A stretch of 9,428 nt of DNA, taken from positions 1 to 9,428 of the forward strand of contig JAKQKW010000470.1 of NCBI GenBank assembly GCA_029560455.1, in the 5' to 3' direction. The position numbers and the translations under genes are program-made. The notes under the pieces are model-generated. The model was not told where the DNA came from, made no database searches, and saw nothing but the letters and a program-made list of their open reading frames with translations. This DNA is from Candidatus Rifleibacteriota bacterium. Its GTDB lineage: Bacteria; Riflebacteria; Ozemobacteria; Ozemobacterales; Ozemobacteraceae. Below are positions 1 to 7,077 of the stretch, piece by piece. Position 1 is the stretch's first letter. Each line of letters opens with the position of its first letter.

Positions 1-497
1 ACGATCAGCCTGATGCCTTTGCAGGTCTCATAAATGCGCCAGCTGGTATTGTCCTGACGGCGAGTCTCAAACAGCTTACGCAGATTTTCGACAATAACAG
101 CCTTTTTGTCCTTTTTGCCGCCAAAGCCGATGGCTTCCCAGAACGAGCGCCTGTAATCGTCAATATCGAATATATTCAGCGAACAACTGTTGAGAACCAG
201 CGCGCCATAGCGGTTACGGGTCACGATGTTGCAGTCGTCGATCTCGTGGGTGATCTCTTCTCTTACCGGTTTTTCATACGAGCTGTCACGCTCACAATTT
301 CCATCGATCAGTCCCTGCACAAGATTGGCCTTTACAACACATCTAGCCTCGGCATCCTGCTGCGAAATGTTAGAGCCGGCCGTACAGGTTATAGTTAACG
401 GCTTTGCATCGATGAAAACCTCAAACTCGCCTGAATGCCAGTATCTGAACAGATGCATTCGAGCCAAACCTTCTGCAGTTGCGACGCGATCATTCAT
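1..497 (-). CDS. Uncharacterised protein, N-terminal 165 residues (C-terminus beyond window)
   Basis: The frame stays open from an ATG at 497 to the left edge, so the C-terminal part is missing. The start is well supported: GGAGG at 504-508 lies 6 nt upstream. The visible protein is soluble, with no signal peptide or membrane segment. Its N-terminal half includes an AEARC segment. The middle holds a 'REEIxxEIDD...IVTRNRYGALVLNSC' block leading to FDIDDYRR, and the sequence ends in 'WRIYETCKGIRLIV'. I recall uncharacterised bacterial proteins with the same order of blocks (RN.YG.LVLN, then DID, then a 'Y.T..G.R.L.T' stretch), but no assigned function. A distant primase-polymerase-like fold is conceivable from the DID plus Y-x-T-x-x-G spacing; this is only a guess. 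It starts 24 nt after the stop of the exporter gene, so the two are probably co-transcribed. Confidence 0.8.
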   Translation of the reverse strand, partial: MNDRVATAEGLARMHLFRYWHSGEFEVFIDAKPLTITCTAGSNISQQDAEARCVVKANLVQGLIDGNCERDSSYEKPVREEITHEIDDCNIVTRNRYGALVLNSCSLNIFDIDDYRRSFWEAIGFGGKKDKKAVIVENLRKLFETRRQDNTSWRIYETCKGIRLI

Positions 498-521
498 GTC
501 TAACCTCCGATAACCCTCGTT

Positions 522-1811
522 TCATGCACTTTCCGATGCTTCGGCATAGGCGGCCAGAGTAGCCTCGCCGGCAGCCAGGTGATAGAACCAGATTGCTACG
601 GCAATAATGCCGACAGACTGCACCAGGCAGAGTCGGTCAGGAGTCATCAGATCGCCAAGATAGCCAAAAACCAGATAGGCAACCGGAAATGAAAAGCCGA
701 TAATCGCCTGCATGGCAGCGAAGAAGCGGCCCTTAACCTGTTCTGGAACCACCTTCTGAAACAGAGTCACGAATTTAACATTGGTAATGCCAAGTGAAGC
801 GCCGGCCAGAATAAGAGCCAGCCCGAATCCCCACTGGTCTATCAGCAGACCCGGCAGAATCATGCTGCCACCATAGATCAGCATGCTGAAAGCTCCCAGG
901 CGGATCGTTCTTCCCTGGCTTCTGATAAGCGCTGCCGAAAAGGTCCCGAGAAGAATGCCGACCCACAGGGCGGCTTCGAGCAATCCCATCAGCGTGGCAC
1001 TTCCATGCAGGCTCTTTTGCACATAAAGCGGAACTATTACCAGAGTCGGCGTAGCAAAAAAGTTAACCAGGCCAAAGCCTGCAAGCAACTGCTTCAACAA
1101 AGGAAACTTCTGCCAGACAGTTTTGTCGTCAGCGACTGGCGTGGCATCTGATGACGGCTGCTCTGCAGTTTCGCCGGACGACGGCTGAGCGCTGTCAGCA
1201 ACTCCGGCAGCAGCAGAAGAACCTGGAAAAATCAGAGTCATCTCGATAAGCGCCGAAAAGACATAAGTGATGGCATTGAGCAGTACCAGCAGAGGAATCC
1301 CGAGCCAGGCGATGAGCATGGCGCCGAGCACCGACCCGCCAAAACTGGCAAGATACTGGCTGGAGGCCTGATATGCCACAGCCTGTTCAAGATCTTCAGC
1401 CGAAACCAGGCTGGGCAGACATTTAGTGATGGCCGGGTTGAAAAAACCTTCGGCTACGGCAATGAGAAAACCAAACAGATAGGCTGTCCCAAGGGTCAAT
1501 GTTGCGTTGCTCAGACACCAGGCAACATATCCCATCAGTGCTGCGGATGTCAGATCGCAGGACACCAGCATGAATTTCGCCGGCATGCGATCGACTACCC
1601 TTCCGATAAGCCTGAAAAAAAGAAGTGAAGGCAAGGCTCCGGCAACCATGAAAGTACCAAGAGCGAAACCGCTGTGCTCGCCGCTGATTGAGAGAATCCA
1701 CCAGACTATGGCTATCTGATAAACTCTGGTGCCGGCCTGACTGGTTACCTGCCCGAGCCAGAGCCTGAAAAACTGCTGATGTGCGAACAGAAAGGGTCTT
1801 TTGCTGTGCAT
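522..1811 (-). CDS. MFS transporter, EntS/macrolide-efflux-like (MFS_3-type) exporter
   Basis: This is a predicted inner-membrane, proton-driven exporter of the major facilitator superfamily, about 429 residues with roughly 12 hydrophobic segments. Diagnostic pieces are the N-terminal 'FFRLWLGQVTSQAGTRVYQIA' region, the loop 2-3 motif 'GRVVDRMP' (about residues 70-77), and 'EGFFNPAITKCLPSLV' with 'EDLEQAVAYQ' after it. These are typical of the branch holding enterobactin exporter EntS and macrolide efflux proteins. The central cytoplasmic loop (about residues 197-235) is a low-complexity Ser/Ala/Pro/Asp linker longer than usual. The frame extends to a TTG at 1826, but I prefer the ATG at 1811 because GGCGGA (1819-1824) sits 7 nt before it, whereas the TTG lacks a convincing site. 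The substrate cannot be inferred. A downstream gene follows after 24 nt. Confidence 0.88.
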   Translation of the reverse strand: MHSKRPFLFAHQQFFRLWLGQVTSQAGTRVYQIAIVWWILSISGEHSGFALGTFMVAGALPSLLFFRLIGRVVDRMPAKFMLVSCDLTSAALMGYVAWCLSNATLTLGTAYLFGFLIAVAEGFFNPAITKCLPSLVSAEDLEQAVAYQASSQYLASFGGSVLGAMLIAWLGIPLLVLLNAITYVFSALIEMTLIFPGSSAAAGVADSAQPSSGETAEQPSSDATPVADDKTVWQKFPLLKQLLAGFGLVNFFATPTLVIVPLYVQKSLHGSATLMGLLEAALWVGILLGTFSAALIRSQGRTIRLGAFSMLIYGGSMILPGLLIDQWGFGLALILAGASLGITNVKFVTLFQKVVPEQVKGRFFAAMQAIIGFSFPVAYLVFGYLGDLMTPDRLCLVQSVGIIAVAIWFYHLAAGEATLAAYAEASESA

Positions 1812-1837
1812 TAACTGGTCCGCCAATTCGTAAACTC

Positions 1838-1862
1838 AAAAAACGCGCCATTTCAGGCCCGC
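1838..1862 (-). terminator. Possible terminator or attenuator before the exporter gene
   Basis: Read on the minus strand, GCGGGCC (1862-1856) and GGCGCGT (1849-1843) can pair around the six-base loop TGAAAT. The stem has one G-G mismatch and one G-U pair, and six T residues follow (1843-1838, the first shared with the stem). It lies 43 nt after the stop of the upstream membrane-protein gene and 26 nt before the exporter start. It could end the upstream transcript or attenuate the exporter. The stem is short and imperfect, so this is tentative. Confidence 0.35.
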
Positions 1863-1904
1863 TCTATCTTATTGAAAAAGCCCGTCAATTTCAACCGCCA
1901 TTAT

Positions 1905-2531
1905 TCAGCGACCTTTTTCGAGAACTTTGCGCATGATCAGCCAGGTTACCGGCAGAATGATCAGCACCGGTGAAAAAATCAGCAGTTCCACAAAATCAAA
2001 AGCTGTAAAGAAAGGCTTTTCGGCGGCAAATCTGTGCTCATACTTTCGATATACAGCTGAATCGTTCACTGGCCCGTGGTAAACGCAATATACCATGCCC
2101 TCACCAGCAAGGTCACCAGCAGACTTATAAATACAGCGCGTAGTCGGCGGTACCGGCATCGGCCTGAGAAATTCTTCAAGTGGCGACTCTGCATTGAAAA
2201 GCAGGTTGTCGTCGAGCTGCCGCAGAACAGGCTGTTTTCCGGCAGCCTGATAACGCTCCAATGCCCGCACGATTCTTTTCTGCATTTTGAAACAGTTCAT
2301 GTAACGAGCTTCAGGACGCAACCCGGCAAAGAATTCCATGCGAAATCTGATTTCCTGCCTGAGATTGCGCAAAGTCAGACCGTCAGTTTCGCGAAAATAC
2401 GGCGGATAAAAAAAATCGGCAGACATCGATGCTATCGGCGACCCGGACGCTTCGTAAGGAGCCGTGTCAAAGGCGGCAAAGCCCGTGAGACACAGGCTGA
2501 GCATCATCAACAACAGAGCATGGCGTTTCAT
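1905..2531 (-). CDS. Membrane-anchored exported protein with pilin-like Cys pattern, function unknown
   Basis: This is a 208-residue protein with an N-terminal signal sequence (MKRHALLLMMLSLCLTGFAA; no lipobox, since the residue before Cys is Leu). A single C-terminal transmembrane helix (about residues 181-201) is followed by a short basic tail, so the body should face the periplasm. Cysteines near residues 80, 133 and 149 sit in the order 'NCFKMQKRIVRALERY', 'PTTRCIYKSAGDL' and 'MVYCVYHG'. That order resembles the C-terminal region of pilin-like proteins (C..NQR....A.E.Y, C.Y, C..HG) that I know from Riflebacteria and similar groups. The hydrophobic prepilin N-terminus (GFTLxE) is absent, so it is not itself a pilin. 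The frame begins at an ATG at 2537, but GGGA (2540-2543) is 8 nt from the ATG at 2531 and only 2 nt from the first, so 2531 is chosen. The exporter gene follows 93 nt downstream. Confidence 0.75.
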   Translation of the reverse strand: MKRHALLLMMLSLCLTGFAAFDTAPYEASGSPIASMSADFFYPPYFRETDGLTLRNLRQEIRFRMEFFAGLRPEARYMNCFKMQKRIVRALERYQAAGKQPVLRQLDDNLLFNAESPLEEFLRPMPVPPTTRCIYKSAGDLAGEGMVYCVYHGPVNDSAVYRKYEHRFAAEKPFFTAFDFVELLIFSPVLIILPVTWLIMRKVLEKGR

Positions 2532-2632
2532 GATCATCGTCCCGCAAACCGGCTAAACTTCTGACAACAATGTATCAGATTCCGCCCTGGCTTGCAGTTT
2601 TTTTGTGGCCCGCCATGCAGATGTTCTGTTAA

Positions 2633-2641
2633 ATTATAGCA
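2633..2641 (-). promoter_or_regulatory. Extended -10 promoter candidate for the 1905-2531 gene
   Basis: The minus strand reads TGC directly before a perfect TATAAT (2638-2633), matching the extended -10 form TGnTATAAT. The -35 position 17 bp upstream (2661-2656, TTCTCC) is poor, which is usual for extended -10 promoters. Transcription would start near 2626 and leave a leader of about 95 nt. The site lies in the 135-bp spacer shared with the divergent phosphatase gene, whose own promoter I could not identify. Confidence 0.45.
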
Positions 2642-2666
2642 AACATACTGTGACGGGAGAACCAGC

Positions 2667-3197
2667 ATGAAACATAGCAATCCCGCCCTGCCGGGCCGGT
2701 GTTACTGGGTAATTCCAGGTCGTTTTCTGGCCGGAGGCTTTCCCTACAACCCCGGCATCGACAACCCGCACGAATTCCTGCACAGCCTGCTCGACAACGG
2801 TATCGACGCTTTCATCGATCTGACAGAAGAAGACGAACTCGTTCATTATCAGCCGGTTCTGGCAAAAATTACCAGTAAAGATATTGAATATTACCGATTC
2901 GCCATTATCGATTACTCGATCCCTTCGCTGGCAGAGATGCAGCAACTGACAGACTGCATCAATCAACTGCTGGAAAGAGGTCGGCGTCTATATCTGCATT
3001 GCCGGGGCGGGATTGGCCGAACTGGCACCGTTGTTGGCTGCTGGCTGAAAACGCAGGGCTATGACAGCGAAGCGGCTTTGACTGAACTGGCGAAGCTTTT
3101 CCGCGCAAGTAATGCGGCGCGTTTTTCCAGCAGCCCCGAAACAGATGAACAGCGGGAATTCGTCAAAGCTTTTGTCAGCGCCTCGAATAAACCTTGA
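2667..3197 (+). CDS. Dual-specificity-type protein (tyrosine) phosphatase
   Basis: This 176-residue cytoplasmic protein belongs to the cysteine-based phosphatase superfamily. The P-loop 'HCRGGIGRTG' (residues 111-120) fits HCxxGxxR(S/T), with nucleophile Cys112 and phosphate-binding Arg118. Asp82 in 'FAIIDYSIPS' sits where the general acid of this fold is expected. The C-terminal 'SPETDEQREFVKAF' block is one I associate with bacterial members of this family. It should hydrolyse phosphotyrosine or another phosphoester through a phosphocysteine intermediate; the substrate is unknown. The ATG at 2667 has GGGAG (2655-2659) 7 nt upstream. The gene is the only plus-strand one in the interior of the window. 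It is divergent from the 1905-2531 gene, and its last 23 bp overlap the end of the convergent histidine kinase gene. Confidence 0.9.
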   Translation: MKHSNPALPGRCYWVIPGRFLAGGFPYNPGIDNPHEFLHSLLDNGIDAFIDLTEEDELVHYQPVLAKITSKDIEYYRFAIIDYSIPSLAEMQQLTDCINQLLERGRRLYLHCRGGIGRTGTVVGCWLKTQGYDSEAALTELAKLFRASNAARFSSSPETDEQREFVKAFVSASNKP

Positions 3198-6100
3198 GCA
3201 GCTGAGTGAAAATCTGGTTTATGCGGCTGCGACTTTGCTTTATGGCGGTTATGTCGTAGTTCTGCAGACCGCCAATGAGTGCTTCGACTTCCAGCGTCAG
3301 AATATTGAACGAGTGAGCGATCGAAGCATGCCTGACCCGCTCTGCCAGATCGGCCATTTCGTCAATCAGTATCGCATTGTCGCTGTGCATGAATCCGCTC
3401 ATGAACTCTTTTGCCACAATTTCGCAGAGTTTCCACGGGTTTGACAGCTGTTCAAAAGCTTCAGGAGGCAGCTTGAATTCAGTATCCCTTAATATTTCCG
3501 GGGCAGCGGCATGTTTGAGAAACCGACCAGCTTCAGAAAAAAGTCTGAGCAGACTGACGGGCTTGATGATGAAACCGTCGAAAAGTCCTTTAAGCTCCTC
3601 CAGTTCAGCAAAACTGTTGGTTGCCGTCACCGCAATAATTGGAACTGACGCCAGACCGGTTATACAGCGCAATTCCTTCGCCGCACAGACACCGTCTTTC
3701 TGTGGCATACGCAGATCCATGAAAATCAGCTCAGGCTGTTCTTTTTTTGCCAGTTCAACCGCTTCATTTCCGTCCGAAGCGCATATCACGTTCAATCCGG
3801 CATTTTTCATGGCCTCTGCAATGAGTTCACGATTAGAAGCAGTATCATCCGCTACCATGATTTTCTGACCGGCAAAGCGCATGATCCCCTTGCGCGAGGC
3901 ATCAGCTGCCGTCTGCTTTTTCGCGCGTTCTGGAATCTTGATTTCACGCAGAATGATGTCGAACCTTGTTCCACGGCCTGGCTCGGTCTTGACCTTGACA
4001 GTTCCGTTAAGAAGTTCGACGAGGCGGCGGCAGATAGCCAGTCCAAGGCCTGTGCCACCAAACCGGTTCTGGAATTTGCGACGATAGAGAGGATCGAAAA
4101 TCTGCTCAGGATCATCGCAGTCAATGCCAACACCGGTGTCTTCAACTGTGATCAGAAGATTGATCAGATTCTGATGCGATGAATGGCCCAGAGCAACCCG
4201 CACTCCGACAGAACCCTGGTTGGTAAACTTGATGGCATTACTTACCAGATTGATCAATATCTCGCGAATGCGCGCTTCATCAGACAGAATGACCGCTGGA
4301 ACTTCCGAGTCAACCTGAGTCCAGAATTCGAGACCCTTGCGTTCAGCTTCTTCACTGAACATCGAGTCAACTTCAGCAACCAGATCCATTGGGTTGAGCG
4401 GGCCTTCTATCAGCTCCACGCGCCCAGACTCAAGACGCACCAGATCACTGATACTGTTGATGATGTTGATCAGGCTTCTTCCGGCAGCAATGATCGAGCT
4501 GGCATATTGCTGCGCCCTGGCATTTTCGGTAATAGGTGCCAGCAGTTCACTATAGCCGATGATAGCGCTCAACGGCGTTCTGATCTCATGACTCATGCTG
4601 GTAAAAAGTTCTGCTGTGTTCATGCCTTCTACCCGCAGTTCTTCACCAGATTTACGCATCTGTTCAGCTTTGATCAGATCGCTGATATCGACCAGCACAC
4701 CGCGAACCACCTTCTGTGTACCTGACAGCAGACTTTCGGCAGAAGAAAGAATACGCAACCCACGAACTTCCGTCTTCTTTTCAGGATTGAGAAGGCAGAT
4801 TCTAAAATCGAGAGACCATGGTCCTTTAGAAATATCGCCGCGTCTTGACCGGTCAAAATAAGCCTTGAAAGCCTGCATGTCGTCAGGATGAAGAATCTTG
4901 CAGAAATCCCTGAAGCTGGTATCGGCAATAAGACTTTCACCAAGCAGTCGTTTAACTGCCCCAAGCAGCAGGAATTTTTCGCCAACCGGCTCAAACTGCC
5001 AGACAACGATATCGCCCGATTCTATACTCTGGCGAAGAATTTCCTCGTTCATTCGCAGTTTATCTTCTGCCAGCCGCTTGTCGGTTATATCGATAAAACA
5101 GCCTTCGCAGTATTCGCGACCATTTTCGTAAAAGACCCGGCCATAAACCGCAGCCCAGAACAATTCGCCATTGGCGCGTCGGAACTTCATTTCGAGACTT
5201 CGCATCTGATCACGTTTGCGCAATTCGTCAAAAAAGAATGACCGGTCGACTGGAGTTATATAAAGCTGGTGGCCAATACTTTGCACCATTTCGATGGCTT
5301 CTGCCGGTGAAGTATAGCCGAGAATCTGAGCCATTGCCTGATTCATGCTGATAAAACGGTCGTTGTAACTGCGCCAGAGGCCCACCGGCAGATTCATGTA
5401 TATACTGCGAAACTTTTCCAATTCTACCTGAAGAACAGTTTCTGACATTTTTTTGTCGGTGGCATCGGTTATTACACCATACACAAAAGCGTCGTCACCG
5501 CCTCGCCAGCTTAATACAACCCTGATCCAATTTTCGCCGGCATCGCGGTCGGCATTGATTCCTCTGAGGTTTCGTAGTTGCCAGGAAGAATCACTTTGTC
5601 CAGCAGCTCTCTGGCCTGAGAGTAATGCAGTTCGCAGAGAAAACCATTTCTGGCGCAGACGGGCTTCTTCAGATGCTGGCATAAGTTCGATAAGATCGTT
5701 TACTTTGGCAAGTCTGGCCGGTTCGACACCCAGCAGTTTTTTGCTGTCGCCGACCATAATGACCGACTCATCGGTCAGATTAACGGTAAAACATACCATA
5801 TCAGCTGTTTCAGCGAAGATACTCAGCCTTGCCTGCTGCTGTCTGGCGACCTGAACAAGCTTGTTCACCTGTCCGTCGATCTCTGAAAATTCATCTTGTA
5901 GACCCTCTGCTGAAGATATTACAGTATCAGTCCCGGCAGCATTCTGCAGACTGTCATTAAGCGATCTGATTCGTTTACCAATAGTGATTTCCAGTGCAAA
6001 AGCGATGCCGACGACCGCTGCAGCCGACATGATGAAGATGACGAGCAGCTGATACAGCATAAAATTGTCAACAAGACCAGACAAGGCATTCGGCCTGATT

Positions 6101-6564
6101 CGAACCCTGATCAGCCATTTCCCGGTTTTACCATCTTTATCGGTAACCTGGAATTCATGGCGGTAAGAAACCGATGGCATTCTGTATTCCCGGTTGCTGC
6201 CGCTGTAAGCGGATATAACCACACCTGACTCGTCCATCAATCTCAGGCTGTCGGCATCCAGCGCTCCCGCGATTTTTGCCAGCAGTGCATCGAGATTCTC
6301 TGATTGTCCAGAAAGAATTACCATGCGCAATTCTTCGACATGTTCTGAAACCAGCTGACTGACATGCTTCTGATAATGCTGTTCAAAACTGCTGTGCGCA
6401 TAGCTGGTAGTCAAAAATGTAACGATACCGGCGCCAAGAAGCATTGCGGTTATAGAATAGATGATGAACCTCAGCTTCAAAGAACGAAAAGAATTCAGGC
6501 GACTCAATTTCACGCCTGATTCAGTTTTGATACTTGATTGATCTTGCTGGCTGTCGGTAAACAC
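3175..6564 (-). CDS. Hybrid sensor histidine kinase: TM, HAMP-like, three PAS, HisKA, HATPase, receiver
   Basis: This is a 1129-residue inner-membrane sensor kinase. Two transmembrane helices (about 32-55 and 168-191) flank a periplasmic domain of about 110 residues. A HAMP-like linker (about 195-240) and three PAS-type domains follow (about 245-372, 381-500, 506-632; the second and third end in the usual 'DITDK' and 'DISDL'). Next come HisKA with 'SMSHEIRTP' (phospho-acceptor His659) and HATPase_c with N-box 'NLVSNAIKF', 'EDTGVGID' and 'GGTGLGLAI'. The receiver domain has acidic pair Asp906/Asp907, phospho-acceptor Asp950, Thr980 and Lys1001. The last 95 residues are helical and resemble the C-terminal domain of some hybrid kinases ('FNI..L....L......YDI..I'). 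They lack the HxLKG motif of an Hpt domain. The start is GTG at 6564 with GAGGGG (6572-6577) 7 nt upstream. It has its own strong promoter and no adjacent response regulator, so phosphate must pass to an unlinked Hpt or regulator. The signal is unknown. Confidence 0.95.
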   Translation of the reverse strand: MFTDSQQDQSSIKTESGVKLSRLNSFRSLKLRFIIYSITAMLLGAGIVTFLTTSYAHSSFEQHYQKHVSQLVSEHVEELRMVILSGQSENLDALLAKIAGALDADSLRLMDESGVVISAYSGSNREYRMPSVSYRHEFQVTDKDGKTGKWLIRVRIRPNALSGLVDNFMLYQLLVIFIMSAAAVVGIAFALEITIGKRIRSLNDSLQNAAGTDTVISSAEGLQDEFSEIDGQVNKLVQVARQQQARLSIFAETADMVCFTVNLTDESVIMVGDSKKLLGVEPARLAKVNDLIELMPASEEARLRQKWFSLRTALLSGQRAAGQSDSSWQLRNLRGINADRDAGENWIRVVLSWRGGDDAFVYGVITDATDKKMSETVLQVELEKFRSIYMNLPVGLWRSYNDRFISMNQAMAQILGYTSPAEAIEMVQSIGHQLYITPVDRSFFFDELRKRDQMRSLEMKFRRANGELFWAAVYGRVFYENGREYCEGCFIDITDKRLAEDKLRMNEEILRQSIESGDIVVWQFEPVGEKFLLLGAVKRLLGESLIADTSFRDFCKILHPDDMQAFKAYFDRSRRGDISKGPWSLDFRICLLNPEKKTEVRGLRILSSAESLLSGTQKVVRGVLVDISDLIKAEQMRKSGEELRVEGMNTAELFTSMSHEIRTPLSAIIGYSELLAPITENARAQQYASSIIAAGRSLINIINSISDLVRLESGRVELIEGPLNPMDLVAEVDSMFSEEAERKGLEFWTQVDSEVPAVILSDEARIREILINLVSNAIKFTNQGSVGVRVALGHSSHQNLINLLITVEDTGVGIDCDDPEQIFDPLYRRKFQNRFGGTGLGLAICRRLVELLNGTVKVKTEPGRGTRFDIILREIKIPERAKKQTAADASRKGIMRFAGQKIMVADDTASNRELIAEAMKNAGLNVICASDGNEAVELAKKEQPELIFMDLRMPQKDGVCAAKELRCITGLASVPIIAVTATNSFAELEELKGLFDGFIIKPVSLLRLFSEAGRFLKHAAAPEILRDTEFKLPPEAFEQLSNPWKLCEIVAKEFMSGFMHSDNAILIDEMADLAERVRHASIAHSFNILTLEVEALIGGLQNYDITAIKQSRSRINQIFTQLLKVYSRR

Positions 6565-6619
6565 CAGAAATCCCCTCTGCTCAGCTGATTCCTCAAAATA
6601 TGTATTTATCTGCGAATGG

Positions 6620-6644
6620 CTGTATTATACAGACTTCAGAAGTC
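6620..6644. repeat. Two abutting 13-bp palindromes over the kinase promoter
   Basis: GACTTC-A-GAAGTC (6632-6644, plus strand) lies wholly within the spacer between -35 and -10. CTGTAT-T-ATACAG (6620-6632) contains the -10 element. Both have perfect 6-bp arms around one central base, and they share the single base 6632. Symmetric sites here are typical of operators whose occupation blocks RNA polymerase. The second has CTGT/ACAG ends but only five bases between them, not the eight of an Escherichia coli LexA box. The cognate protein is unknown. Confidence 0.55.
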
Positions 6645-6653
6645 ACGAGTCAA
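6624..6653 (-). promoter_or_regulatory. Sigma-70-type promoter of the histidine kinase gene
   Basis: The minus strand carries TTGACT (6653-6648), an 18-bp spacer and a perfect TATAAT (6629-6624). Five of six and six of six positions match consensus. Transcription should begin near 6617, giving a leader of about 53 nt before the GTG at 6564. It is the best promoter in the window, and two perfect palindromes cover its spacer and -10 element, so regulation by a bound protein is likely. Confidence 0.7.
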
Positions 6654-6684
6654 TCAGGTCGCATAATCCGGCGAGAACAAGACT

Positions 6685-6707
6685 TGCTGCACTAAATAAT
6701 TGCAGCA
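6685..6707 (-). terminator. Hairpin just downstream of yhbY, weak terminator candidate
   Basis: TGCTGCA (6685-6691) and TGCAGCA (6701-6707) form a perfect 7-bp stem around a 9-base loop, beginning 7 nt after the yhbY stop codon. The following minus-strand sequence (AGTCTTGTTC) is only moderately T-rich, so termination may be inefficient or factor-assisted. It would separate yhbY from the kinase gene, which has its own promoter. Confidence 0.4.
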
Positions 6708-6713
6708 GCTCTA

Positions 6714-7010
6714 TCAAGGCAGTTCAATTTTTCGCGGCTTGTCAGAGAATGGCTTGTAAAGAACGATCACCCGACCGATTACGCGTACAAGAACGGCATC
6801 TGCCGCCCGGCATATCTCTTCGGCGGCTTCGCCTGCTTCCACCGGCGAAGAATCGAGCAGCTTGATCTTGATAAGCTCATGCGTATTGAATGCTTCAACC
6901 ACGCTGAGAACGATCTTTGACTCGAGGCCCTGCTTGCCGATGCGCACGATCGGTTCGAGATGATGGGCAAGAGATTCGAGATGTTTGCGTTGTTGGGAGC
7001 TGAGTTTCAC
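6714..7010 (-). CDS. yhbY: YhbY-family (CRM domain) ribosome-assembly RNA-binding protein
   Basis: The 98-residue product is essentially one CRM domain, matching the usual length of about 97 residues for bacterial YhbY. Family features are 'LSSQQRKHLESLAHHLEPIV', the RNA-binding GxxG loop 'GKQG' (residues 25-28), 'AFNTHELIKIKLL' and 'VRVIGRVIVLYKP'. In Escherichia coli the protein associates with pre-50S particles, pointing to a role in large-subunit assembly. I choose GTG at 7010 because GGAG (7018-7021) lies 7 nt upstream and the protein then begins at the conserved domain. A TTG at 7067 in the same frame would add 19 residues unlike the family and would overlap the promoter candidate. It lies 67 bp after the HAD gene, on the same strand. 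Confidence 0.92.
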   Translation of the reverse strand: MKLSSQQRKHLESLAHHLEPIVRIGKQGLESKIVLSVVEAFNTHELIKIKLLDSSPVEAGEAAEEICRAADAVLVRVIGRVIVLYKPFSDKPRKIELP

Positions 7011-7038
7011 GGGTTTTCTCCAGAAGTTTTGATAAGCA

Positions 7039-7067
7039 TTTATACAACAGGCGGCGGCCTTTTGCAA
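7039..7067 (-). promoter_or_regulatory. Promoter candidate for yhbY
   Basis: The minus strand has TTGCAA (7067-7062), a 17-bp spacer and TATAAA (7044-7039), matching consensus at four and five of six positions. The predicted start is near 7032, about 22 nt before the GTG start. It lies in the gap after the HAD gene, so yhbY may be transcribed both alone and from upstream. Confidence 0.5.
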
Positions 7068-7077
7068 TCACCGCGAG

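Noticed and set aside
2076..2564. Plus-strand open frame of 162 codons opposite the membrane-protein gene
   Set aside because: The minus-strand product has a signal peptide, a membrane helix and an ordered Cys pattern; the plus-strand frame is rich in Arg/His without any domain pattern.
2591..2604. Terminator reading of the T7 run after CTTGCAG
   Set aside because: Only a three-base-pair stem (CTG/CAG) precedes the T-run, and it lies between divergent genes where no transcript should end.
4183..4725. Plus-strand open frame of 180 codons opposite the histidine kinase
   Set aside because: It lies wholly opposite the HisKA/HATPase coding region, whose motifs are intact on the minus strand; it has no domain or ribosome-binding site.
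6620..6632. LexA (SOS) box reading of CTGTATTATACAG
   Set aside because: CTGT and ACAG are separated by five bases, not eight; the site is kept only as an unidentified palindrome.
7011..7067. Longer YhbY beginning at TTG 7067
   Set aside because: The extra 19 residues do not fit the family and the GTG at 7010 has a well-placed GGAG site.
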